Source of the DNA: Streptomyces yatensis
Lineage (GTDB): Bacteria; Actinomycetota; Actinomycetes; Streptomycetales; Streptomycetaceae
DNA: 64,000 nt
Reading direction: 5' to 3'
Assembly: GCF_018069625.1 (NCBI RefSeq)
Contig: NZ_CP072941.1
Coordinates: 930,001-994,000 of the forward strand
Part shown: positions 19,489 to 28,000 of the stretch, piece after piece
How positions within the stretch are numbered: the first letter of the stretch is position 1
Layout: every line of letters begins with the position of its first letter
The notes under the pieces: generated by a model
What the model was told of the DNA's origin: nothing
The model's input: the letters and a program-made list of their open reading frames with translations, nothing else
Database searches by the model: none
Translations under genes and position numbers: made by a program

Positions 19489-21429
19489 CTATCGCTTCGC
19501 GGAAGCCTTCGCCGAGGCCTTCGGCGAAGATGACGGCGGCGCGGGGGCCGTGCCGTCGCCCGGGTTCGGGCCGTAGGCGTCCAGGAAGCGGTCGCGGAAG
19601 GAGCTCATCTTCCACACCGGGGCCTTCGCGCCCGGCATCAGGCCGTCCTCCCAGCCCCAGTGGGAGATCCGGTCCAGCACCGCCTTGTCGTGTGCGACGA
19701 TCGCGACCGGTACGTCCCGGCTGGCGTTGTTGCCGCTGACCCGCGAGAGGGGCTGGTGGTCGCCGAGGAAGACGAGCACGGTGTTCTTGTTGCCGTACTT
19801 CAGCACATAGTCGATGAGGCTGTTCACCGAGTACTGGATGGACTTTCCGTACTCGGCCTTCACCTTGCTGGAGTCGGTGAACACGTCCGCGGGATTCTTG
19901 CCGGCCTTCTGGATGGCCTTGTAGACCGAGCCGTCGCCGACCTGGCTCCAGGGGATCGTCTTGGGGATGGGCGCCCAGGGCTGGTGGCTGGAGGTCAGGA
20001 TGATCTCCGACATCAGCGGCTTGTCGCGCTTCTTGCCGTGTTCCAGGTGCTCGAACGCCTTGAGGGTGTACTGGTCGGGCATGGTCGACCAGCTGAACTT
20101 CGGGCCCTTGTAGCCGAGGTCCCGGGAGTCGTAGACGTGGTCGAGGCCGTAGAACTTGCCCTCCGGCCAGCCCTTGGTGACTCCCGGCATGATGCCGACC
20201 GTTCGCCAGGCGCCGGTGCGCTGGAAGGCGCGGGTGATGGACATGTGGTCGCCCGCGGTGACAGTGCGGTAGCGGTTCTGGTTGTCGATCCACAGGCCGG
20301 TGAGGAAGGTCGAGTGCCCCAGCCAGCTGCTGCCGCCGTAGGTGGCCGAGGTGAGCCAGCCGCTCTTGGAGGCGAACCCGGCCTTGTTCAACCGCTTGGT
20401 GGCGCTCTTGAGGGTCTTGTCGACACCGGGTGCGATGGCCGGGTCCTCGATGGCCGAGCGGCCGTAGCTCTCGATGAAGGTGAACATCATGTCCTTGCCG
20501 CGCAACCCGGTCAGCAGCTGGTCGCCGGGGGTGTCGCCGTAGGTGTCCACGGCGGCCACCTTGGCGAACTCCCGCTCGTCCTTGAGGGTCTTGCGCACCC
20601 GCTCCGCCCGGTCCTGGACGAGCGCGGTGGTGCTCCGGGACGCGAACGGCGCCCCGGCCACCTGCACACCGAGCGCCGCGCACATGACCCACACGGTGCC
20701 GAGCACCAGGGTGGTACGGGTCGCCACGGCGCTGTTCCTCGCCATGACGTTGCTGATCCGCAGGACGGCGAGCCCCATCAGGACGAGCACGGCGACGGCG
20801 AGGATCACGACACCGATCAGGGCTGCGGTGGCGGCCGTCTCGCCGAGCGCGTCCTTGACGTACGACTGGGCGTCGTCCAGCAGTATCCAGTCGAGCACCA
20901 CGTTGAACCCACGGCCGAGGAACTCGTTGAAGCCGATGTCGAGCAGGTTCAAGATGGTCAGCGCCCCGAGAACCACCCCGGCGAGCACCGCCACCACCCG
21001 CCGCGCCATCGACGGCAGCATCAGCAGCAGCGTGGCGCCGAACACGCCCTCCACCGGGATGCGCATGAAGGCGCTGGGTTCGACGAGGCTGAGCTGGGTC
21101 GGCAGGAGGAGGGCGATGAACACGAGGGCGAGGGAGAGCCCCGTGGCCGCCCATGCCACCGCCCGCGCCACGGCGGGGTAAGTGGCCCGCCAGCCCTTGG
21201 GGGCGGCGGCCGTGTCGCGGACGGAGCTCACCTCCTGGTCGGGGACCCCGTCCCGCTCTCCGGTGTCATCCTGCCGCTGGGCGGGGAGATCCGGCGTGGC
21301 CTCAGGCGCAACCTCAGCCGCAACCTCAACCTCAGGTGGACTCTCCGGAGTCGGGCCCTCCGTCGGGGCCTGCTCCGTGGTTCCCTTGTCCGTTTCCGAC
21401 CGCTGATGAGAGCTCGATTGGCGCGACAA
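19489..21429 (-). CDS. membrane sulfatase/LtaS-like alkaline phosphatase superfamily protein
   Basis: The 646-residue protein has a Glu/Pro-rich cytoplasmic tail of about 80 residues, about five transmembrane helices between residues 85 and 245, and an extracellular alkaline-phosphatase-fold domain. FTFIESYGRSA supplies the first metal-binding Glu as in lipoteichoic acid synthase, WLGHSTFLTG is the region of the Ser/Thr nucleophile, and FLGDHQPLSR carries the Asp-His metal pair. Actinobacteria lack canonical lipoteichoic acid, so the product may transfer phosphoglycerol or another alcohol phosphate to a wall polymer or lipid; the substrate cannot be read from sequence. The C-terminus is a Ser/Ala/Lys tail. 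It appears monocistronic. Confidence 0.85.
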   Translation of the reverse strand: MSRQSSSHQRSETDKGTTEQAPTEGPTPESPPEVEVAAEVAPEATPDLPAQRQDDTGERDGVPDQEVSSVRDTAAAPKGWRATYPAVARAVAWAATGLSLALVFIALLLPTQLSLVEPSAFMRIPVEGVFGATLLLMLPSMARRVVAVLAGVVLGALTILNLLDIGFNEFLGRGFNVVLDWILLDDAQSYVKDALGETAATAALIGVVILAVAVLVLMGLAVLRISNVMARNSAVATRTTLVLGTVWVMCAALGVQVAGAPFASRSTTALVQDRAERVRKTLKDEREFAKVAAVDTYGDTPGDQLLTGLRGKDMMFTFIESYGRSAIEDPAIAPGVDKTLKSATKRLNKAGFASKSGWLTSATYGGSSWLGHSTFLTGLWIDNQNRYRTVTAGDHMSITRAFQRTGAWRTVGIMPGVTKGWPEGKFYGLDHVYDSRDLGYKGPKFSWSTMPDQYTLKAFEHLEHGKKRDKPLMSEIILTSSHQPWAPIPKTIPWSQVGDGSVYKAIQKAGKNPADVFTDSSKVKAEYGKSIQYSVNSLIDYVLKYGNKNTVLVFLGDHQPLSRVSGNNASRDVPVAIVAHDKAVLDRISHWGWEDGLMPGAKAPVWKMSSFRDRFLDAYGPNPGDGTAPAPPSSSPKASAKASAKR

Positions 21430-21599
21430 CCCGAAGGTCCTTCCCTGCGAAGCCCGGTGGTGGCACGGCGGCCCCGGCTCGGGTAGTCGGGCCCGTCGTT
21501 ATCCGTACGGCGTGCCGGGGGCCTCCGTTCAATCACCTGGCATTTTTCCCGGCGCCTTCCGCCCGCCCGCTCGCGAGCGCTCCCGCCCCACGATACGCT

Positions 21600-21627
21600 G
21601 AATCCTTCACATGGATGTGAAGGATTC
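21600..21627. promoter_or_regulatory. 28-bp perfect dyad, MerR-type operator
   Basis: GAATCCTTCACAT-GG-ATGTGAAGGATTC is a perfect palindrome with 13-bp arms and a 2-bp centre, ending 24 bases before the MerR start codon. MerR-family proteins bind such dyads within the spacer of the promoter they control, so autoregulation of the merR-glyoxalase unit is likely. Confidence 0.8.
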
Positions 21628-21651
21628 GATTCAGCGCGGGAGAACGGACAC

Positions 21652-22023
21652 ATGCGTATCGGAGAGCTCTCGGAGCGCACCGGCACACCGCGCCGGCTGC
21701 TGCGCTACTACGAGGAGCAGGGGCTGATCCTCCCCGACCGCTGCGCGAACGGCTACCGCTCGTACGACGAGCGTCTCGTCGACCGGGTGCTGCAGATCAG
21801 GGGGCTGCTCGACGCGGGGCTTCCGACCCGGATCATCAAGCAGATCCTGCCGTGCCTCGACAAGCCCCGGCGCATTCACTTCTCCGACGCCACACCGGAG
21901 ATGATCGCCACGCTGGAGAACGAGCGGGACCGTATGACCCAACGCATCGAGTGCCTGACCCGCAACCGGGACGCGATCGCCGACTACCTTGACGCCGTCC
22001 TCAGCAACAACACCGCCAGCTGA
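21652..22023 (+). CDS. MerR-family transcriptional regulator
   Basis: The 123-residue protein has the MerR N-terminal winged helix: MRIGELSERTGTPRRLLRYYEEQGLI, then NGYRSYDERLVDRVLQI, then a dimerisation coiled coil at about 80-118. There is no C-terminal effector domain and no Cys cluster of the metal-sensing type, so the signal is unknown. A perfect 28-bp dyad lies directly upstream, and a glyoxalase-fold gene follows after 20 bases, so both are probably expressed together. Confidence 0.93.
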   Translation: MRIGELSERTGTPRRLLRYYEEQGLILPDRCANGYRSYDERLVDRVLQIRGLLDAGLPTRIIKQILPCLDKPRRIHFSDATPEMIATLENERDRMTQRIECLTRNRDAIADYLDAVLSNNTAS

Positions 22024-22043
22024 CCCACCCCGGGGAGCCCACG

Positions 22044-22394
22044 ATGACCGTCCGCCGTGTCGTACCCAACGTCCGGTCCGAAGCGATGCGGGAGAACCGG
22101 GAGTTCTACGGTCTCCTGGGCTTCGAAGAGGTGATGAACCAGGGCTGGATCATGACCCTCGCCTCCACCACCAACCCCACCGCCCAGATCAGCGTGCTGA
22201 CCCACGACGAGACCGGGCCGGTGGTCCCCGATGTGAGCGTCGAGGTGGACGATGTGGACGCGGCCTACGCGGCGATGTGCGACAGCGGTGCCGAGATCGT
22301 GCACTCCCTGCGGGACGAGGAGTGGGGCGTGCGCCGCTTCTTCGTCCGCGACCCCAACGGCCGCGTGATCAATGTGCTGAGCCACCGCCGATAA
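22044..22394 (+). CDS. glyoxalase/bleomycin-resistance (VOC) superfamily protein
   Basis: The 116-residue protein is a single VOC domain: VPNVRSEAMRENREFYGLLGFEEV at the N-terminus, MTLASTTNPTAQISVLT in the middle, and EWGVRRFFVRDPNGRVINVLSH with the C-terminal metal-site Glu region. Such proteins bind small molecules or isomerise/open dioxygen substrates; the ligand is unknown. It follows the MerR gene by 20 bases and probably shares its promoter, so it may handle the same ligand the regulator senses. Confidence 0.88.
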   Translation: MTVRRVVPNVRSEAMRENREFYGLLGFEEVMNQGWIMTLASTTNPTAQISVLTHDETGPVVPDVSVEVDDVDAAYAAMCDSGAEIVHSLRDEEWGVRRFFVRDPNGRVINVLSHRR

Positions 22395-22454
22395 CCCGAT
22401 GCGCCCCGCCCACGCTCTGGGCTCCGCCCACGCACTGGGCTAGCGTCACCGCTC

Positions 22455-22970
22455 ATGACGACACCACCGCGCATCCGCCCGCCCCGCACCGCCGATGAGC
22501 GCACCCAGCTGCTGGGCTGGCTCGATATGCAGCGTGCCGTCATCGCGTGGAAGTGCGAGGGCCTGTCCGACGCGGACGCCCACCGATCCTTCCTCCCCAC
22601 CTCGCCCCAGATGACCCTGGCCGGACTCGTCTCCCATATGCGCTGGGTGGAGCACCTGTGGTTCGAGATCGTCCTCCTCGGCCGCCCGGCCCAGGGCCCC
22701 CGGTTCGACGAGGACGTCGAGGATGCCGATATGAGGGTCGAGGGCGTCCCGCTCGCCCAGCTCCTCAAGGACTACGCGCGGCAGTGCGAGGTGTCCAACG
22801 AGATCATCGCGGCCCACGCCCTGGACGACACCGGCCGCCACCCGGACTTCAACGCCACCTCCACCAGCCTGCGGTGGATCCTCTTCCACATGATCGAGGA
22901 AACCGCCCGCCACGCCGGCCATATGGACACCATTCGGGAACTCGTCGACGGGGCGAAGGGCTACTACTAA
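22455..22970 (+). CDS. DinB-like DUF664 protein
   Basis: The 171-residue protein fits actinobacterial DUF664 proteins of the DinB/YfiT four-helix bundle. It has the ERTQLLGWLDMQRAVIAWKCEGL opening, a mid-protein VSHMRWVEHLWFE helix with a metal-type His, and ILFHMIEETARHAGHMD with two more His at the C-terminus. The three His form the typical divalent metal site. These enzymes often use mycothiol or similar thiols in transfer reactions; the substrate here is unknown. Confidence 0.88.
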   Translation: MTTPPRIRPPRTADERTQLLGWLDMQRAVIAWKCEGLSDADAHRSFLPTSPQMTLAGLVSHMRWVEHLWFEIVLLGRPAQGPRFDEDVEDADMRVEGVPLAQLLKDYARQCEVSNEIIAAHALDDTGRHPDFNATSTSLRWILFHMIEETARHAGHMDTIRELVDGAKGYY

Positions 22971-23004
22971 AGGGCCACTCCTGACGCCCCGCTACGGTGG
23001 CCGG

Positions 23005-23766
23005 GTGACCTACATCGAGATCAACGGCTCGCCCGCCACCGCGGACACATTGCGGCTGCCCGCGCTCACCAGCTACGGGCACTTCACGGCGATGCAGATC
23101 AGAGACGCCCGGGTCCGCGGCCTCGACCTCCACCTCGACCGGCTGCGGTCGGCGACCCGGGAACTGTTCGACGGCGACCTCGACGAGGAGCGCGTACGAG
23201 CGGACGTCCGGCACGCCCTGCACGCCGCCGATGTCCGCGACGTCTCGCTCCGGGTGTACGTCTACTGGCCCCAGGACGACGAGCGGGCCACCCTGATGGT
23301 CACGGTGCGTCCCCCGCAGACGATGCCGAGGGGCCCGAAATCCGTGATGTCGGTCCCCTTCGTCCGCGAACTCCCCCACATCAAGCACCTGGGCGGCTTC
23401 GGCCAGAACCACTACCTCACGGCCGCGCACCGCGCCGGACACGACGAGGCTCTGCTGACGGATGGGCAGGGTGTGGTGGCCGAGGGCGCGATCACCAACA
23501 TCGCCTTCTGGGACGGCGCATCCGTGACCTGGCCGGACGCCCCCTCCCTACGGGGCATCACGATGGCCCTCCTGGAACCCCGCCTCCCCTCGACCCGCCG
23601 CCAGGTAACCCTCGCGGACCTCTCCGCTTATCGCTCGGCGTTCCTCACCAACTCACAGGGGTTCGCACCAGTGCGGCGGATCGACGAGGTGGAGTACACG
23701 GTGGATGAGGAGCTGATGGGGCGAGTGGGCGCGGCGTACGACGCGGTGGAGTGGGACGCGATCTGA
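23005..23766 (+). CDS. class IV aminotransferase family protein
   Basis: The 253-residue protein starts with GTG. It has the class IV fold pattern of aminodeoxychorismate lyase and branched-chain aminotransferases: HLDRLRSATRELF near residue 45, the Lys-containing PHIKHLGGFG near 130, and DEALLTDGQGVVAEGAITNIAFWDG for the PLP phosphate region. It is short but complete. Substrate is undetermined; stand-alone homologs in Streptomyces are usually annotated only to family level. A small hairpin follows the stop. Confidence 0.88.
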   Translation: MTYIEINGSPATADTLRLPALTSYGHFTAMQIRDARVRGLDLHLDRLRSATRELFDGDLDEERVRADVRHALHAADVRDVSLRVYVYWPQDDERATLMVTVRPPQTMPRGPKSVMSVPFVRELPHIKHLGGFGQNHYLTAAHRAGHDEALLTDGQGVVAEGAITNIAFWDGASVTWPDAPSLRGITMALLEPRLPSTRRQVTLADLSAYRSAFLTNSQGFAPVRRIDEVEYTVDEELMGRVGAAYDAVEWDAI

Positions 23767-23791
23767 TCCCTGATCGGACCTGGGCCTGACT

Positions 23792-23807
23792 CTGACACGG
23801 ATGTCAG
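23792..23807 (+). terminator. short hairpin after aminotransferase gene
   Basis: CTGACA-CGGA-TGTCAG forms a perfect 6-bp stem with a 4-nt loop, 26 bases after the aminotransferase stop and just before the broken SDR gene. It may be a terminator or a chance CTGAC/GTCAG element. Confidence 0.4.
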
Positions 23808-23820
23808 GCTGTCGGCCCGC

Positions 23821-24176
23821 GGCCACTTGGACGCGTGGGCGGTCAACGTGGTGGGCGCGGCCACCGCCGCCGCGCATGTGCTGCCCACGATGGCGGAGCG
23901 GGGTAGCGGAACGTTCATCGTCACGGGCGGCATGCCCCAGCCCAAGCCCGCCTATGTGAGCCTGTCCTTCGGCAAGGCCGGGGTCCGCACCTTGGTGCAA
24001 CTCCTCGACATGGAATACGGCCCCTCCGGCGTCCACGTGGCTACGGTCACCGTCGACGGCCCCGTAGCCCCCGGCACGGACTTCGACCCGGACGAGTAGC
24101 GGACCACTACTGGCGCCTCCACACCCAGCCCCGCGATGCGTGGCAACAGGAAGTCCTCCATACGGGCGCCAACTGA
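23821..24176 (+). pseudogene. short-chain dehydrogenase remnant, 5'-truncated and frameshifted
   Basis: Translation from about 23827 gives the second half of an SDR protein: a NVVGAATAAAHVLP helix, GTFIVTGG, YVSLSFGKAGVRTLVQ with the Tyr and Lys region, and VATVTVDGPV. The Rossmann N-terminus with its Gly motif is missing. The frame stops early at DPDE-TAG, but reading on after a one-base shift restores a typical SDR C-terminus (ADHYWRLHTQPRDAW) up to a TGA at 24174-24176. A single missing base in the codon before GCG explains the break. The gene is both truncated and frameshifted, so it is dead, and it marks the border with the low-G+C toxin/immunity block. Confidence 0.75.
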
Positions 24177-24188
24177 CTACCGCCACCT

Positions 24189-24953
24189 TCATCTGGAAGT
24201 TTCGCCCAAGGCCCTGGCGAGACCTGGCACCGGTTCGTACTCAACATCTACGTTGGTCCGGTCAAAAAAATACTTGGCACCCAGCAACGACCTCAAGTCG
24301 GCTTCGACGCGAAGTCGTTCCCCCATTGCTTCGGGAACGACTGGCGAGTCCAGCAGCACTACCGTCTGATCAGAACTGATGCTGATGGAGTGAGCATCGG
24401 GCAGTGATTGCAACTTGGCGCCGAAGTGATTTACCAGATCAGCGCCGAAGATCGTCAGCCAGTACACGCCCGGAAGAAACCTTCGAAAATCCGCGGCGGA
24501 GACCCCAACGGCCTGGGTCATAGCGCCCGACCCGCTTGTCTCGACCACTGTATGTTTCGCATCGTATTCATCGACCGAACAGGCGAATCCATAATACGGC
24601 GGTAGCTGAATGCAAAGTCCGTAGAGCCACTGTAGCCACCGACCACCCTGATCACCTTTCATGGCCGCCAGATCCCACCAGAAGGTCCATTTCGCCAGCC
24701 GGTCGGACAGGTACGAGAACATGGCCTTGAACTTTGCGTTCCTTCCTCGCACGAAAAGCACGCCTTCTGCAGAGTAGAGATCACACGCCGCACCAAAACT
24801 TTGCGGGCTGAACTCACTCCGGGCCCTCTCAACGGAATCGAACCGAGATGGAGAAATCAGCGGATCAACCAGAACCTGCCAGAGCGTCTGTACTGAGCGC
24901 AGGCTTGAAAGGTCCTGAGGAGTGTACACAGATGCCCGAAAGGCATTTCCCAT
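24189..24953 (-). CDS. probable immunity protein for eCIS toxin
   Basis: The 254-residue protein is read from the ATG with AGGA eight bases upstream; an ATG three codons earlier overlaps that site. I do not recognise a firm family. The segment PYYGFACSVDEYDAKH followed by FLPGVYWLTIFGADLVNHFG resembles DUF3396-type immunity proteins (recalled pattern, not searched). It has no signal peptide or membrane helix. It sits 81 bases downstream of the large toxin-like cargo gene on the same strand, the usual toxin-immunity order. Its G+C is lower (33 of 60 bases in 24841-24900) and it uses codons such as TCT, GCA, CTT and AGG that are rare around it, pointing to transfer together with the toxin tip. 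Confidence 0.6.
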   Translation of the reverse strand: MGNAFRASVYTPQDLSSLRSVQTLWQVLVDPLISPSRFDSVERARSEFSPQSFGAACDLYSAEGVLFVRGRNAKFKAMFSYLSDRLAKWTFWWDLAAMKGDQGGRWLQWLYGLCIQLPPYYGFACSVDEYDAKHTVVETSGSGAMTQAVGVSAADFRRFLPGVYWLTIFGADLVNHFGAKLQSLPDAHSISISSDQTVVLLDSPVVPEAMGERLRVEADLRSLLGAKYFFDRTNVDVEYEPVPGLARALGETSR

Positions 24954-25043
24954 TTCTCTCATCCTTTCGAGTCGATGTCTTAATCAACTGCGACTTCGAG
25001 GCGCCTGGGAATAATTCAGCACACTTCGGTTCTCACTCCAACC

Positions 25044-28000
25044 TCACAGCACCTCGTATATTATTCCACCACTATCAGCTATGGCCTCCTTGAGGGGCCC
25101 GGTCACATGCGTGCCCTCGGGGTGTTCATCCGAAGGGGCGCGTACGACGATGTCAAATCGGTTGGCAGCAGGCAGCATTGCACTGCTGCCACGGAGTCGC
25201 ACACGCAAGCCTTTTGCGATTCGAGTGTTGTCCCTCATCTGCTCGTCATAGCTCTGCACCGCCACATCCTTGACATCCCCGACGACCTGTCCGCTGAGGA
25301 AGAAGTCGGGAATCCTTTCGCGCTCCACCTTCTTTTTGAGGTTCAATATTTCGATTGTCTGGTTATTCTTTGCGACGCCCATTCCGGATTCCGCATTGTA
25401 GGCGTCTATACCGGGCTTCTCCTTGACGCGACCAAGTTTGCGCGCCGCTCGCCCCTCAACGTATTTGACGATAGACTGCTTCCCTTCGTACTTATTCTTG
25501 AAATCGTCCACATATCTCTGACTCGTTCCTGGCTGCAGCTTCTCCAACCTGTCCAGATTCGGTGTTTTCAACAACAGAATCTCTCGGGGCCTTACCGGCA
25601 ACACATGGCTGGAGGTGGCCATCGCCTGAACATGCACCTTCTGGCCCTGTGCATCGGTGGACTCTACAACCAGTCGCAGCGGAACCCGATGGTTACGCGA
25701 TAGGGCTGGAAGTTTTGATGCGGCCTGGCTTCGGGTCGGCCGAGACGCGAGAAGGGCTTCCGCATCTCGAATCGCGGCTCGCTTGTCCGACTGCTTCGCG
25801 CCAGCATCCGCCGAGTTTCCCCTGTCAGCGGATCCAGGCTTTCCCTTGAAGCCATTAGAGAATTTCTTGGCGGCCCGGGCGATTTTGGCGGCGATTTTGT
25901 CGATGGCGCGGTTGACCGGGCGGGAGACTTTTTGGAAGACCTGTTTGATCTTGTTGGCCAGGCCGCCGATGCCGAGCAGCGACGCCAGGAGGCCGATCAG
26001 GAGGGGGATGCTCGCGGCGAGGGCGGTTTCGATCGTCTTGGGGACGCCGGCCGCGCCGCCGTTGGCTATGGCTATGACCGCGTCCAGGACCGCGTTGACG
26101 AATTCGACGATCTGGGCGCCCTGGTTCACGATGAACGTGACGATGTCGATGATGCCCTTGACCGCGCGGACGAAGGCGGAGGCGGGGTTGAGGAGGGAGA
26201 GGATCCAGGTGATGCCCGCGATGATGACCGTGGGGATCAGGTAGGACTTGAGCTCTTCGAGGATGGTGGACTTCAGGTCGCCGGTTTCGGCGGTGATTTC
26301 CTTGGCTGCGCCCGCCGGGCCCTCGGTGGCGAGGGCCTTCGCCACCGGGACGGATTGTTCGGCAGCGCTCATGGCCTGGTCGGGGACGCCCTTACGGGTG
26401 ATGCGGGCGCGGATGTTCGCCCAGGTCAGGCCCAGCAAGGAGGCGATCAGCTGGATGATGCCTTTGAGGTCGAACTTTGATGGGATTTCGATTCCGGCCT
26501 TGGCCGAAGTCCCCAACAGCCAGGAGACCAGGCCCGTTTGGAGGTGGGTGCCGATGTTGGAGATGAACTGCTGGAGACCCGCGCCCACCGCGCGGACCAG
26601 GTTGCCCAGGAAGCCGATCGGGTCCTTGATGATCTTCATGATGGCGCCGGCGGCCTTGGCCAGGATGCCCATCAGGAGGTTCTTGAGCTCGTTGATGGTC
26701 TTGATGACGCCGACGACGGCGTCCACGGCCTTCTGGACCAGGCCCTTGTTCGCCTCCTGGAGTTTCTTGATCTCCTCGTCCACCGCATTGAGGGCCTGGG
26801 TGTATTTCTGGGCCAGGGTCTGGACCAGTTGCTTCGATTTGTCGTTGACCTCCGACTCCAGGCCGTCGAACTTTCCGGCGAAGTCCTTCGCCGCGTCCTG
26901 GCCGTACTTCTTCAGTTCGGCGGGGAGCTTGTCGACCTCCGCCTTCAGTTCGGCGCGGCCCTTGGCGATACGGGCCTTGGCCCTGCCCAGTTCGGTGCCG
27001 ATCGTGTCGGCGATGGACGAGATGACGCCCTGCATCAGACGTACGTAGAGCTTGCGGGACTCCTGGAAGAGCTGGTTGGCCTCCTCCGGCATGCCCGCGA
27101 TCTTGTCTTTGGCCCATTTGGCCGGGCCCCAGAAGCCGCCGTAGCGCTTGTCCTTGTACTCCTTCATCCGGCGCTTCTGGTCGGTGTTGAAGGCGTCCCG
27201 GGCCTTCTTCTCGCCCTCCTCGAACTGTTTGTCCACCTTGCCGTCGAGGCCGTCGAGGATGCCCTCGACGTCCTTCTGCGTGGCGTCGAAGACCTTCTGG
27301 AGCTTGGCGGTGACCTCCTCCCGCTTCTTCTCGTCCTTCGATTTGGCCTCGCCCTTGCCGCCGTCGACCTGCTTGCCCGCGCCCGCGCGGGTGGCGGTCA
27401 GGGCGGACATGGCCTGGGTGCCGGCCGCGGCCGCCTGTGACTTCGCGGTGGCCAGTTGCCGCTTCTCCGCTCCCCGGGCCTGCGCCGGGGCCGTCGCGGA
27501 GTGCTTTTCCGCCTTCTTCTTCTCGCCCAGGGCGTCCGTGAACTCCGGCTCGTTGCTCTTGGCCAGCTGCTCCTCGGTGACGTCCGCGTCCGCCATCTGC
27601 TGATCGGTCTTCTTCGGGCCTTCCGAGAAGTCCGTGACCTCGGGCGGCTGCTGCCGCGGAGTGGCGTCGGCGGCGCTCGGTGCGCCCGGGTTGGCCGGAG
27701 GCTGGTCCGGCCCCATGGGCGTGACCTGCTTCTCCTTGGCCTTCGAGGTGTCGGGGGCGGCCTTCGTGGTCGTCTCGATGTCCTTCGAGGACGCCTTCTT
27801 GCCGTCGGTGACCTTGCCGTCGACCTCGCCCTTGATCTTGTCGGCCTTGCCGGAGTCGGCGAACTTGTCTGCCTCGTCGAGGTTCTTGGGCGCCTGCGCC
27901 GCGATCGCCTCGTTCACCGCCGCGATGAAGCCCGCCTTGTCGAACTCCCCCGGCTTGGCGGCGTTCATCTTCTCCGCGTTGGCCGCCTTGCCCTGCGCCT

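Noticed and set aside
24189..24953. Immunity gene as a housekeeping enzyme
   Set aside because: No catalytic motif or enzyme family was recognised, and its low G+C and place behind the toxin tip fit immunity better; still the family call is tentative.
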